DNA of 64,000 nt from Rahnella sp. AA (lineage in GTDB: Bacteria; Pseudomonadota; Gammaproteobacteria; Enterobacterales; Enterobacteriaceae), in the NCBI RefSeq assembly GCF_002834385.1, contig NZ_PITQ01000002.1, forward strand, positions 716,615-780,614, given 5' to 3'. Made by a program: the position numbers and the translations under genes. Under the pieces are notes generated by a model that had not been told where the DNA came from, ran no database searches, and worked only from the letters and a program-made list of their open reading frames with translations. Positions 46,218 through 54,958 of the stretch are shown in pieces. Position 1 is the stretch's first letter; every line of letters starts with the position of its first letter.

Positions 46218-47102
46218 TCAGTGGTTTGCGATGGCGAGATGCAGGGTATCCATTTCCTGATGCAGCTGATGTGCTTCAATCTGGCCAGGGGCTGAAGGCG
46301 TGCCCAGCATGCCGAAAGTCAGATCATCACCAAACACTTCACCGGAAAGACGCGATACGGCCCCCAGGCCACCCATTGACATGGTCAGTAATGGTTTAAG
46401 GGAATATTTGTCGCGGATTTGCCCGGTCGCATCCATCAGTCTGGCGACATCTTCAGAATTATGCGGCATGACGGCAATTTTCAGGATGTCAGCGCCCATA
46501 CTGTCTTGTTTACGCAGACGGGCTACCATTTCATCTACAGAAGGCGTCTTGTGGAAATCATGGCTGGACATCACCACTTTGATCCCCGCTTTATGGGCAG
46601 CTGTGACGACCTGGTTGACGACTTTCGCATCGCGGAACATTTCGACGTCCAGTATATCAATGAAGCCGTCTTTAATGAGCGACAGATAGAGATCACCATA
46701 AGCTTTGTCACTGATGGTTTTCACGCCACCTTCAGATTTTGTACGGAATGTCAGGATCAGCGGTTTGCCATCCGCAGCAGCGGCTACCTGTTTTCCGAGC
46801 GCGCCCACTTTTGCAGCGTCGTCAGCAAAATCGAGATAATCGATCCGGTATTCAATCAGGTCAGCATCAGTGTCTGCACCGATGGTTTTAGCTTGTTGCA
46901 GTACCTGATCTGCCGTTGCTCCGGTAGTAGGGATGATAATTTTAGGTGTGCCTTCACCGATAACCGTTTTACGAATCGTGATTGGCTCAGCGTGGCGCTG
47001 CATAACCGCAGCCGCCGGTGCACTGGTTTGTGCTGCCATTACCGCACCCTGGACACTAAGCAAAAGCGAAATCGCTAAAATTGTTTTGGTAAATTTCATC
47101 AT
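46218..47102 (-). CDS. quiB: Exported type I 3-dehydroquinate dehydratase (QuiB-like)
   Basis: 294 residues from ATG 47102 (or 47099, better spaced from AGGA). A signal peptide (MKFTKTILAISLLLSVQGAVMA) precedes a full AroD domain. The catalytic trio is present: E84 in LIEYRIDYL, H171 in MSSHDFH, Schiff-base K198 in LKIAVMP, with the same His-Lys spacing (27) as E. coli AroD; TFGMLGTPSAPGQI closes the site. Converts 3-dehydroquinate to 3-dehydroshikimate, here in the periplasm, so catabolic rather than biosynthetic. Acinetobacter QuiB is the known precedent for an AroD-type enzyme with a leader. The ORF upstream of 47102 has no ribosome site. Confidence 0.87.
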   Translation of the reverse strand: MMKFTKTILAISLLLSVQGAVMAAQTSAPAAAVMQRHAEPITIRKTVIGEGTPKIIIPTTGATADQVLQQAKTIGADTDADLIEYRIDYLDFADDAAKVGALGKQVAAAADGKPLILTFRTKSEGGVKTISDKAYGDLYLSLIKDGFIDILDVEMFRDAKVVNQVVTAAHKAGIKVVMSSHDFHKTPSVDEMVARLRKQDSMGADILKIAVMPHNSEDVARLMDATGQIRDKYSLKPLLTMSMGGLGAVSRLSGEVFGDDLTFGMLGTPSAPGQIEAHQLHQEMDTLHLAIANH

Positions 47103-47212
47103 AGTTTCCTGTTGAACATCGTGACGCGTCAGCCGGGCGGTAATAACCACCTGGCGACGTTTTTATATTTGCAGGGAATGCACTCTGTCAGGACAAAATT
47201 GGCTATGACTTA

Positions 47213-48754
47213 TTATTTCAGCGCGGTCGGTTTACTCAATGGAGAAGTCGCACCGTCGTTGGTGGTCGCCGTTGAGGTGATGTTTGCGACCTGCAGGTCT
47301 GACGCGATATTAATCTGGTCATGAATGACGCCCTGCCCTTTGGCATTAATTGGCACCATCTGATAACCCAGATAATTTTCAGCTTCGTCTTCGGTAGATT
47401 TGCTGTTAGAGAAGAACTCGACGCGGTACAGCGTATTGGCTTCACCTTTCACCTGACCCTCAATGGTCAGCGCGTTCTGGGTACGGCTTACGCGGGTAAT
47501 GGCCGGTGCCTGTTGGTCTTTATTCGGGGTTTTCTCGCAGTCTGCTGACTGACCGTCAATCGCGCAGATTTTTTCGAGTTTGCTGGTGTCATTACTGATG
47601 CCACCGCCACGGTTGCCGATAAAGGCAGCGTGTTCCAGGCCCGGTACATTAAAGACAATCGCACCGGCATACCCGTCCAGGCAGCTCCCGCCAGCAAAGC
47701 AGCGTTTCACAGGTTTACCGTTGTCCACCATGATGTTGGCTGTGATGCGGTTAACCGCAGGCCCGGTGATACGGTTAATCCCAAATGTGCCGTTTTTACC
47801 CGGCTCACCCTGCGGACGTACGGAGACCGCAACGCGGTTGCCGGTCATGATATTGCTGTCAACGATATTCCCGGTGCCGCTCAGCGTGACGGCGGAAGAC
47901 AGGTTGGTGAACGTGTTACCGGCAATATAGTTGCGGTTCCCCCAGTTCAGTTGCACGCCGTCGGAATAGTTTTCGAAATGGTTATGAAGCACTTCGTTAT
48001 CATTCCCCCACAGCATTTCCAGCCCCTGAGAAGGTTCTTTATTATTCACGTCATCGGTCGTAATAAAGTTTTCCGCAATCAGGTTAAATGATGCACCGCG
48101 CGTGGCTTCCATCGCGTCGCCATTATTAATGAAGGTATTGCGGATAATTTTATTACGCTCGGTGGTGGTCGCCGTGGAATTCCCCTTGCCGTCATCACCG
48201 GTCATCATGATCCCCGCACCACCGTGGTTGCCCACGATACGGCTGTCTTCGATGACGTTATTTTTGGCGCGGTTAATCAGAATACCGATGCAGAAATTAC
48301 GGACTTCGACGCCTTGTAAGGTGACATCATGGGTATCGCGTAACACCAGGCCAGGCATCGTGGTTGTGCGAACATTCGCGCCGTACTGGCCGCTGACCGC
48401 GCCAGGACAGGATTGAGGTTCGTTACCTTTGATGTAACCGGAGCCATCAATGGCGGCGTATTTACCATTTTTCTGCCAGTCGAGGTTAATGATATCCACC
48501 GGCCCGAGAATTTCCGGCAACGGTTTAACCGGCTTAATGACTAACGGCTGGCTATCAGGAGACTGAAGCTCAATGCGGTAATGTCCGGGATTCTGGTTAT
48601 TTTTCTCCAGCGCCCAGCGCAACGTACCTGCACTGCCGTCATCAGCTGATGAGGTCACTTTTAAAACTTCTGGTGTGGACGGAATATTCTCTGCTGCATA
48701 AGTTGCGAAAGGCATGAATAATGCCAGCGCAACGGAAATTTTATTTTTTATCAT
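47213..48754 (-). CDS. quiC: Exported right-handed beta-helix protein, probable dehydroshikimate dehydratase (QuiC-like)
   Basis: 513 residues with a signal peptide (MIKNKISVALALFMPFATYAA). Repeated PbH1-type turns run from about residue 130 to 330 (NNVIEDSRIVGNHGGAGI, RNKIIRNTFINNGDAM, NDNEVLHNHFENYSDGV, NRNYIAGNTFTNLSSAV), a pectin-lyase-like beta helix. The C-terminal ~100 residues form a beta-sandwich-like domain. Directly upstream of quiB in the same strand. From memory, Acinetobacter QuiC, the periplasmic dehydroshikimate dehydratase, is unlike TIM-barrel enzymes and matches this type; I have not been able to verify it. If wrong, it remains an exported beta-helix protein of unknown role. 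Confidence 0.65.
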   Translation of the reverse strand: MIKNKISVALALFMPFATYAAENIPSTPEVLKVTSSADDGSAGTLRWALEKNNQNPGHYRIELQSPDSQPLVIKPVKPLPEILGPVDIINLDWQKNGKYAAIDGSGYIKGNEPQSCPGAVSGQYGANVRTTTMPGLVLRDTHDVTLQGVEVRNFCIGILINRAKNNVIEDSRIVGNHGGAGIMMTGDDGKGNSTATTTERNKIIRNTFINNGDAMEATRGASFNLIAENFITTDDVNNKEPSQGLEMLWGNDNEVLHNHFENYSDGVQLNWGNRNYIAGNTFTNLSSAVTLSGTGNIVDSNIMTGNRVAVSVRPQGEPGKNGTFGINRITGPAVNRITANIMVDNGKPVKRCFAGGSCLDGYAGAIVFNVPGLEHAAFIGNRGGGISNDTSKLEKICAIDGQSADCEKTPNKDQQAPAITRVSRTQNALTIEGQVKGEANTLYRVEFFSNSKSTEDEAENYLGYQMVPINAKGQGVIHDQINIASDLQVANITSTATTNDGATSPLSKPTALK

Positions 48755-48834
48755 GACAGAACCTGTTTCTTCTTAGATAAAAACGCGTTATTCCCCGCAA
48801 ATGCGGATGTCGTTAATTGCTGTATGCATATCGT

Positions 48835-49554
48835 TTAAAAAAAGTGAACCCACAGGCTGGAAATTGGCATCGCCAGCACCAGCGCCGGTAACATATTGGC
48901 GACGGGGAATATTTTGATGCCGCAAATCCGGAAACCGGTCGCGAACATTAAAACACCCCCGACGGCAGAGAAATCGGCCTGCATCTCGGGCGTGGTCAGC
49001 GGCAGAATAAATACCGCGCCATAGGCCAGCAGTAACTGGATGATTAGTTGCGGAACCGCTACCACGGCGACGGCAAAACCGAGCGTGGTGGCGAAAATTG
49101 CCGCCGTAAACAGATCCAGAAACGATTTAGCAATAAGCACACTGGTATCGCCGGTCATGCCTTCATGCATGGAACCGAAAATCCCGGTGCCGCTGGCGCA
49201 AAACAGCACGATAATCGCCACGTAGCTTTGCAAAAATTTCTCCTGAGACTCCTGATCGCCCTGTTCGGACTTCACAAAAATCTCAACCAGGCTGCGTGCT
49301 TTGCTGCCCAGTTTGCCGATGCCTTTCTCCAGATAGCAGAGTTCACCCAGCAGTGCGCCGAGAATAACCGACAGCACCATGACGGGCATATGGCTGACTT
49401 TGACTACCAAAACGACGCCCATACACATGGAAGCCGCCCCGAAAATCAGGGGCATAGAGTTACGCAGGCGTTCCGGCAGGCGGTTGCTGAGCAACGCGCC
49501 GACGATACCCCCGAGCAATACGGCGGAGCCGTTGATATAAGGTCCGATAATCAC
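48835..49554 (-). CDS. DUF554 membrane protein (YqgA/YdfK-like)
   Basis: 239 residues, about seven membrane segments; opens [29 protein letters not shown], typical of DUF554. It starts with GTG inside the ubiX-like stop (GTGA overlap), so it is made together with the decarboxylase system. Family function is not established. In this setting it could move an aromatic acid or its product across the inner membrane; that is speculation from position. Confidence 0.8.
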   Translation of the reverse strand: MIIGPYINGSAVLLGGIVGALLSNRLPERLRNSMPLIFGAASMCMGVVLVVKVSHMPVMVLSVILGALLGELCYLEKGIGKLGSKARSLVEIFVKSEQGDQESQEKFLQSYVAIIVLFCASGTGIFGSMHEGMTGDTSVLIAKSFLDLFTAAIFATTLGFAVAVVAVPQLIIQLLLAYGAVFILPLTTPEMQADFSAVGGVLMFATGFRICGIKIFPVANMLPALVLAMPISSLWVHFF

Positions 49555-50171
49555 GAGTCTTTACTCCTGGTCATTAACTGCATGTTTTCGCCCCAGCGAG
49601 GCAGATCGGCACAATCCAGATCCAGCAGACCCAGCGCGCGCGCCACGCTATGCGCAATAATGTCTTCAACACTTGTCGGCCTTGCGTACAGGGCAGGTAC
49701 CGGCGGGAAAACAATCCCGCCGGATTCAGTCACCTGCTGCATGTTGCGCAGATGCCCCGCATGCAGCGGTGTTTCACGCACCATCAGTACCAGCCGGCGT
49801 CGTTCTTTTAAAACGACGTCCGCCGCCCGCGTCAGCAGGTTATCCGTCAGGCCGGTGGCGATAGCCGCCAGGGTATGCATCGAACAAGGCGCCACCAGCA
49901 TACCGAGCGTACGGAATGATCCGCTGGCAATCGCCGCCCCTACCGCGCGGAAGGGATAAACCACATCCGCCAGTTCCGCCACGTCCGCTTCAGTCAGCGT
50001 GGTTTCGTGCTCACGGTTGAGGTGGCCGGCCGGGGAAATGACCAGATGCGTTTCCACATCGAGCTGGCGCAGGTAACGTAACGCCTGAACGCCATAAGAG
50101 AACCCGGACGCGCCGCTGATCCCGACAATAACGCGGGGTTTCTGTGGTGCCTTAAATGCAGACCCTGACAT
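49551..50171 (-). CDS. UbiX-like flavin prenyltransferase
   Basis: 206 residues. FMN-binding opening [21 protein letters not shown], then [30 protein letters not shown] and [18 protein letters not shown], all UbiX/PadI-type. These enzymes make prenylated FMN, the cofactor of UbiD-family decarboxylases such as the upstream gene. Strong AAGGAG site. The 26-bp spacing from the ubiD-like gene and the coupling to DUF554 mark an operon. It is probably a dedicated partner (like LpdB) beside the housekeeping ubiX. Confidence 0.9.
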   Translation of the reverse strand: MSGSAFKAPQKPRVIVGISGASGFSYGVQALRYLRQLDVETHLVISPAGHLNREHETTLTEADVAELADVVYPFRAVGAAIASGSFRTLGMLVAPCSMHTLAAIATGLTDNLLTRAADVVLKERRRLVLMVRETPLHAGHLRNMQQVTESGGIVFPPVPALYARPTSVEDIIAHSVARALGLLDLDCADLPRWGENMQLMTRSKDS

Positions 50172-50197
50172 GCTGTCTCCTTATTACTTATTGCTGG

Positions 50198-51685
50198 TTA
50201 CTTTTTAGTAAAACCTGGGATAAAGCGGTTTACGTCCACTTCGAGGAACTCGCTGCGGTGGAAATTCGCTTTCAGGTTATAAGGTACTGTGCAGTCGAAA
50301 ATGGTTTTGCAGGCAATACCGTGGTCTCGTACCGACGGGCTGAAAGCCGGATCGGAAGACGGGTCGAGCGGATGGCAGCGCACGCCTGGAATAAAGACGG
50401 TGCTGACGTCGCCCTGATAGCGGGTGGTCATCGCCCAGATAACGTCATTGAGATCAAACACATCGACGTCTTCATCCACCAGCATGACGTGTTTCAGCTC
50501 GGAGAATGCAGCAAACGCCAACAGCGCAGCCTGACGCTGACGGCCTTCGTCAGCCGCAAAACGTTTTTTCACCTGCAATACCGCCAGGTATTTACCGGTA
50601 CCCGGAGACGGGCAGTGAACGTTTTGCACAAAGCCTGGCAGAGCGCGTTCGACCATCTGCAAAATACTGGCTTCAGTCGGGATACCCGCCATGTTGGTGT
50701 GTTCATCACTCGGCCCGATACAGGTTTGCAGGATCGGGTGGCGGCGGTGAGTAATCGCTTTTACTTTAATCACAGGCACTTCGGCCTGCGCTGCACCGGT
50801 ATAACCTGGGAATTCAGGCATGGCTTTGCCGGTATTGGTGTTCTGGTCTTCGCGAACGCGATAGTTCGGCACCAGTTCACCTTCGATAACCACTTCTGCG
50901 TTAGCAATCCCGCGCGCATTGACGGTCAGGCTATCCACCAGTTCGACGGCCTGATTGCGCAGGCTGCCAGCGATAGACAGTTCGTCAAAGCCCAGCGGTG
51001 TGGTAGGCGGCTCAAAACACGCACCGATTTCAATGGCAGGGTCAACGCCGATGCTGATGGTGATAGGCAGTGGTTTGCCTGCGGCTTCGGCTTTCTGACG
51101 GAAAGTATCAAGGTGACGGCCAGGCACGAAATACATGGAAATTTCGTCTTTGCTCTGAACGCACAGGCGGTGAATGGTAACGTCATGCTCGCCGGTTTCA
51201 GGGTCAGCGGCATAACACATGCCGAGAGTGAAATACGGGCCGGCATCTTCCGGTGTATTGGTTGGCGCTGGCAGGATTTTCAGGATATCAAAACCCGGAT
51301 CAGTCGCCAGATGAACGACTTCCTGACAGACCGCTTTTTCGCGTGGAATGACGATTGGCGGAATAGGATTTGATACGGAATCTTTCAGCATAAACGCCAG
51401 GTTTTCCGGCGTGGTGCCAAACAGACGCGCAACACGTTTACGGGAAGACAGCAGACCAATCAGCACCCGCATGTCGTTATAGCCTTTGACCTTATTAAAG
51501 ATCATCGCCGGCCCGATTTGAGTCGGACGTTTGACGGTGCCGTGTGCACCTACGTAGCGGTATACACCGGATAACTCCGCGATGGGGTCAACGGGTTCAT
51601 CGGTGTAGATCAATTCGTCGTCGTACTGGCTTAATACTTCCAGTGCGGAGCGAAGATCAGTCACTTTTTTCTGTTCTTCAGACAT
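50198..51685 (-). CDS. UbiD-family hydroxybenzoate decarboxylase (AroY/LpdC-like)
   Basis: 495 residues. A prenyl-FMN-dependent nonoxidative decarboxylase. Along its length it matches the Klebsiella AroY (protocatechuate to catechol) and Lactobacillus LpdC (gallate to pyrogallol) group: DPIAELSGVYRYVGAHGTVK, LPAPTNTPEDAGPYFTLG, VDPAIEIGACFEPPTTP. The UbiD Glu-Arg-Glu site is at VVIEGE (about 255-260) and RVRED (266-270). With exported dehydratases that yield protocatechuate in the same gene set, protocatechuate is the likeliest substrate; gallate is an alternative. The ribosome site is weak. A 10-bp inverted repeat lies in its leader. Confidence 0.88.
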   Translation of the reverse strand: MSEEQKKVTDLRSALEVLSQYDDELIYTDEPVDPIAELSGVYRYVGAHGTVKRPTQIGPAMIFNKVKGYNDMRVLIGLLSSRKRVARLFGTTPENLAFMLKDSVSNPIPPIVIPREKAVCQEVVHLATDPGFDILKILPAPTNTPEDAGPYFTLGMCYAADPETGEHDVTIHRLCVQSKDEISMYFVPGRHLDTFRQKAEAAGKPLPITISIGVDPAIEIGACFEPPTTPLGFDELSIAGSLRNQAVELVDSLTVNARGIANAEVVIEGELVPNYRVREDQNTNTGKAMPEFPGYTGAAQAEVPVIKVKAITHRRHPILQTCIGPSDEHTNMAGIPTEASILQMVERALPGFVQNVHCPSPGTGKYLAVLQVKKRFAADEGRQRQAALLAFAAFSELKHVMLVDEDVDVFDLNDVIWAMTTRYQGDVSTVFIPGVRCHPLDPSSDPAFSPSVRDHGIACKTIFDCTVPYNLKANFHRSEFLEVDVNRFIPGFTKK

Positions 51686-51716
51686 CTCAATGGCCCTAGA
51701 ATTCGTGTAATCGGGT

Positions 51717-51747
51717 GATGGAGCGGTGCGTTAAGCCCCGCTCCATC
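51717..51747. repeat. 10-bp inverted repeat in the ubiD-like leader
   Basis: GATGGAGCGG (51717-51726), 11-nt loop, CCGCTCCATC (51738-51747), between the divergent decarboxylase and LysR genes and 32 bp upstream of the decarboxylase start. There is no T run, so it is more likely an mRNA leader hairpin or a protein-binding site than a terminator. Confidence 0.55.
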
Positions 51748-51896
51748 CTGGAGACAGAGGAATAAAATTCAGTGATGTTGTACTGATTTCCTCCTTACTG
51801 CCTGGCCAGTTTGCAAAGGATTGGTGATAAGAGTCCAATAACAATACCCGGCTCTTTGATAAGGGATTATTATGAAGAAAATGCACCGGAGGACGT

Positions 51897-52796
51897 ATGG
51901 ATTACCGACAATTACACTCATTTGTAGTGCTGGCAGAAGTTCTGCATTTTGGTAAAGCCGCCCTGCAACTCAACATCGCTCAGCCCGCGCTGAGCCTGCA
52001 CATCAAAACCCTTGAGCAGTCACTGGGGATCCCGCTGTTCACCCGCGACAAGCGCCATGTGGCACTGACTTTCGAGGGGCAACAGCTGGTAGAAGAAGCG
52101 CGGATCGCCATCAATCATTACGAGAAATTTCTCGAAAATGCGCGCAGTTTACGGCTGGGGCATCAGGGGCAACTCAAACTTGGCTACGTAGGTTCTTCGA
52201 TTCTGGACCCGGCACTGGCACTGTTAATTAATGGTTACCGCAAGAAGAAACCCGGTATTGAGATCGTTATTGAAGAACATAACGTTCACGAGCAACTAAC
52301 ACTTCTGCTCAATTATCAGCTGGATATCGCACTTGTACGCTCACCGGTACCGCGCTTTCCGGAACTGGACTATCTCAACATCGCGACGCGACCGTTGATT
52401 GCCGTACTGCCACGTAACCATCCTGCCGGTTCAGGGCAAAAAATCGCCCTGTCCTCCCTGGCGGATTCCCCGTTTCTTATCCAGAAGGATCCGCCCGGCG
52501 TAGGCCTTGGCTGGTCTGCGCTGAATGCCTGTCAGCAGGCCGGGTTTGTGCCACAAAAGATTCAGTTTACGCGGGATGTGTCGGTCGCCATCGGGCTGGT
52601 ATCGATGGGAATGGGGGTTACGTTAGTGCCTGAAACGCAAAGATCGGTGATGCTGCCGGATGTGAATTACTGTTTCCTGAGCGACCCCGGTGCGACATCC
52701 ACGCTGACATTAAGCTGGCAGCGACACCAGAAAAATAAAGCTCTGGCCGATTTCATCAGCTATGCAAGAGAGCTCACGGTACCGGTACTGATTTAA
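51897..52796 (+). CDS. LysR-family regulator of the aromatic-acid gene set
   Basis: 299 residues, CatR/BenM/CbnR-like branch: HTH opening MDYRQLHSFVVLAEVLHFGKAALQLNIAQPALSLHI in family style, then an effector domain (LGYVGSSILDPALALLINGY). This branch usually senses aromatic acids or muconates. It is divergent from the UbiD-like gene, across 211 bp containing TGATAAG twice (near 51822 and 51858), so it probably controls the decarboxylase operon. Followed by a hairpin terminator. Confidence 0.87.
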   Translation: MDYRQLHSFVVLAEVLHFGKAALQLNIAQPALSLHIKTLEQSLGIPLFTRDKRHVALTFEGQQLVEEARIAINHYEKFLENARSLRLGHQGQLKLGYVGSSILDPALALLINGYRKKKPGIEIVIEEHNVHEQLTLLLNYQLDIALVRSPVPRFPELDYLNIATRPLIAVLPRNHPAGSGQKIALSSLADSPFLIQKDPPGVGLGWSALNACQQAGFVPQKIQFTRDVSVAIGLVSMGMGVTLVPETQRSVMLPDVNYCFLSDPGATSTLTLSWQRHQKNKALADFISYARELTVPVLI

Positions 52797-52820
52797 TGGG
52801 GTTGAGCAGGGTTCAGAATG

Positions 52821-52858
52821 TAAACAAGAGGTTCCCGGCAGAATCTCTTGTTTAATTT
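52821..52858 (+). terminator. Terminator of the LysR gene
   Basis: TAAACAAGAG (52821-52830), 14-nt loop, CTCTTGTTTA (52845-52854), then ATTTC. A 10-bp perfect stem with a T-rich 3' arm, 25 bp after the stop. Confidence 0.7.
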
Positions 52859-53485
52859 CATCATCACCTTTTTAAAATGCCCCCGCAGAAATGATTGCAA
52901 AAGAGAGTAAATCAAAAAAGATGAAGCATTAAATTTCGGATACCTAAAATAATAAAGATGAAAGCATTGAATCTATACCCGCCGGGGTTCGTTCAGGAAT
53001 AATACAACTGGTTTTAATCTTCTCAGGATAGCGACAGAAGTCGGAGAAAATAACGAAAGTTTGCCGGTATCAGTACAAAATACGTCTCCTCATGCCGCTA
53101 TAACAGACTGACATCAATATCAACAGCCGCTCAAAAACGTGGCTTTTCATAAAATCAGGCATACAGGAGTATGCTTGTCGTTATATTTAATTTTTTTTCA
53201 ATTTATCGCTAAAGGTTTCGGTTTGTGTGCCGATATGTACCGGATACTTTATCGATAAAGCCCCCTGTTGGCAGAATATATCGTTATTCAGACATGCATA
53301 GCTGAATGGGAAAGTAAGAAAATCGTTGTTGGGAATAACACCCCGAAAAATGATTATAAATTAATCACCATGTCGCAACATTGATAAATCGCTCTGGCTT
53401 CCAATGAATTTTTTACATCAATGATATCGATGGTCAGCACAATAACGTCTAACGCTGTTCTATTTGATAATTTAAGGATAAAACG
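52859..53485. other. AT-rich 627-bp intergenic region upstream of the srf gene set
   Basis: No credible gene. Besides the FliA promoter at 53210-53236 I find no other clear element. The mRNA leader from that promoter would be about 240 nt long, which is unusual and could hold further control or a small RNA. Confidence 0.5.
53210..53236 (+). promoter_or_regulatory. FliA (sigma-28) promoter upstream of the lipoprotein-srf gene set
   Basis: TAAAGGTT (53210-53217), exactly 11 bases, then GCCGATAT (53229-53236). The FliA consensus is TAAAGTTT-N11-GCCGATAA: 14 of 16 positions match with exact spacing. Confidence 0.78.
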
Positions 53486-54232
53486 ATGGTAAATAAGTTT
53501 AATCGTAGCGCAACCTGTGTTCTGGTTTCTATTACTCTTCTTCTGAGTGGCTGCGCCAGCACCGGCAGTTCTCTCTTGTCTGATACCAAACCTGATGCCC
53601 GACTGACCAGCGGTGAACAAGCCAAATTCTTTAGCGCATCCGGCGCTCAGGGCTGCGGTGTGGGCGCTCTGGCGGGTGCTGGCCTTGGCGCTCTGGCCGG
53701 TGCGATGGCAGGCGATACTAAAAAAGCCGTTGCCGGTGCGGCTATTGGTGGCGCTGCCGGTTGTGCGGTGGGTATGACGGCCAACTACTACCTGGACAGC
53801 CTGAAGAAAGATTATGCCACAACCGCCGATCGCCTGCAGGCAATGGACTCAAACATCACTAAAGATACTGCTGATGTAGAGAAAAAAGCCGTCGTGATGA
53901 AGAAGGTTATCAGTGATAACCAGAAAACACTGACCCAAATAAGCCTGCAAAAAGATAAAGCTGGATTTGATAAAGCAAACGCCACGAAACAGCTGTCTCA
54001 GATTGATGCCAATATCAGCGAGATGAGAGGCACTATTAAAGCGATGAAAGACAGAGCTGCAGGTTATAAAGTCGCCCTGCAGGGACAGAAGTCAGATGCA
54101 ACGTCAAAAGCAGATAAAAACAAACTAGAAACACTGAACCAAAAATATAGCCAGCTTAATAATGAAATTGCCGCTCTGGAATCCGAAGCGAACGGCATGT
54201 TCAGTCAGCGCCAGGCTATTTCACTGGGTTAA
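53486..54232 (+). CDS. Glycine-zipper, coiled-coil lipoprotein
   Basis: 248 residues. Lipoprotein signal with lipobox LSGC (Cys23). Residues about 54-95 are a glycine zipper (VGALAGAGLGALAGAMAG, AGAAIGGAAGCAVG), which can insert in or oligomerise at a membrane. From about 105 to the end it is charged, helical and rich in K, Q, D and A, a likely coiled coil. AAGGA site 7 nt from ATG. Ser after Cys+1 (CAS) would direct it to the outer membrane by the enteric +2 rule. First gene downstream of the FliA promoter; a linker or periplasmic-spacer role in the srf system is inferred. Confidence 0.75.
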   Translation: MVNKFNRSATCVLVSITLLLSGCASTGSSLLSDTKPDARLTSGEQAKFFSASGAQGCGVGALAGAGLGALAGAMAGDTKKAVAGAAIGGAAGCAVGMTANYYLDSLKKDYATTADRLQAMDSNITKDTADVEKKAVVMKKVISDNQKTLTQISLQKDKAGFDKANATKQLSQIDANISEMRGTIKAMKDRAAGYKVALQGQKSDATSKADKNKLETLNQKYSQLNNEIAALESEANGMFSQRQAISLG

Positions 54233-54320
54233 TAATTACGGGTCGGTATTATTATCGACCCTTATTATTCTATTTGTGATCTCATCCTTTTATTAATTGC
54301 CTCTGTTCATGGAATGCTTC

Positions 54321-54803
54321 ATGAAAAAATACGTACTGTTCGCCTCATTATTACTGGCAGGCTGCGCAACGTCTCCCCAGGACTGCGATTTGCATGCTCA
54401 AGACCCCAGCTTTATAACCAAACTGAGTTGCACAACCTCCGGCGGTTACAGACAAAAAGTCGATGCGCAGGAGCAACAAGTATTGCAGAGCCAGCGGGAA
54501 AATAATCTCGCTAAACAAGATCTGGCGAATACAGAAAATAGGGAGCAAGCCTCTCACCAGCAACTTGAAAATGAGCAAGCCAAATTAGCGGCTGCACGCT
54601 CAGATTTAGCACAAACGCTGAAGCGCCTTCAGTCAGGCAAAGTGCAGAACAAGCAACGCCAGCAGGAAATTAAAAAACTGCAGGAACTGCAAAAGCAATC
54701 TCAGCAAGCCAGCAGCGACAGCGAAATTGCCGCCGTTGAGAAAAAAATCGCTGACGCCAAGAACAGAATTCAGGCGCTTGAGCAGGCGAATACCCTTCGC
54801 TAA
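54321..54803 (+). CDS. Coiled-coil lipoprotein
   Basis: 160 residues from ATG 54321; lipobox LAGC with Cys15 follows MKKYVLFASLLL. Starts further upstream (TTG 54297, ATG 54309) would put residues before a textbook lipoprotein signal. The first ~45 mature residues hold three Cys-containing short stretches (PQDCDLH, KLSCTTSGG); the remainder is a Q/E/K-rich coiled coil, residues about 50-158. +2 residue is Ala, so outer-membrane sorting. Lies 88 bp after the glycine-zipper lipoprotein in the same direction. No known family recognised. Confidence 0.72.
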   Translation: MKKYVLFASLLLAGCATSPQDCDLHAQDPSFITKLSCTTSGGYRQKVDAQEQQVLQSQRENNLAKQDLANTENREQASHQQLENEQAKLAAARSDLAQTLKRLQSGKVQNKQRQQEIKKLQELQKQSQQASSDSEIAAVEKKIADAKNRIQALEQANTLR

Positions 54804-54916
54804 AAGCGCAGTTGACGTGGCGCTCCCGGTGGCCGCCACCTTGCACGAAATGGACCAAGCGATAGCAGTGACATAACGATGCTGATATCGCTTACGGATA
54901 TGCCGACAGTTGCCTG

Positions 54917-54943
54917 TAAAGCGACTGAGGCCAACGGCAATAA
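54917..54943 (+). promoter_or_regulatory. Weak FliA-like promoter before the TerD-like gene
   Basis: TAAAGCGA-N11-GGCAATAA: 11 of 16 positions match the FliA consensus with exact spacing, ending 15 bp before the next ATG. It could be an internal promoter; the short leader and mismatches keep confidence low. Confidence 0.3.
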
Positions 54944-54958
54944 AAACGATTCCAGGTT

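Noticed and set aside
47103..47150. 16-residue upstream extension of the exported dehydroquinate dehydratase
   Set aside because: It would bury the signal peptide and lacks a ribosome site; AGGA directs initiation at 47102 or 47099.
53354..53620. Minus-strand 88-codon ORF
   Set aside because: It is antisense to the start of the glycine-zipper lipoprotein and its FliA leader, with no ribosome site and no family-like sequence.
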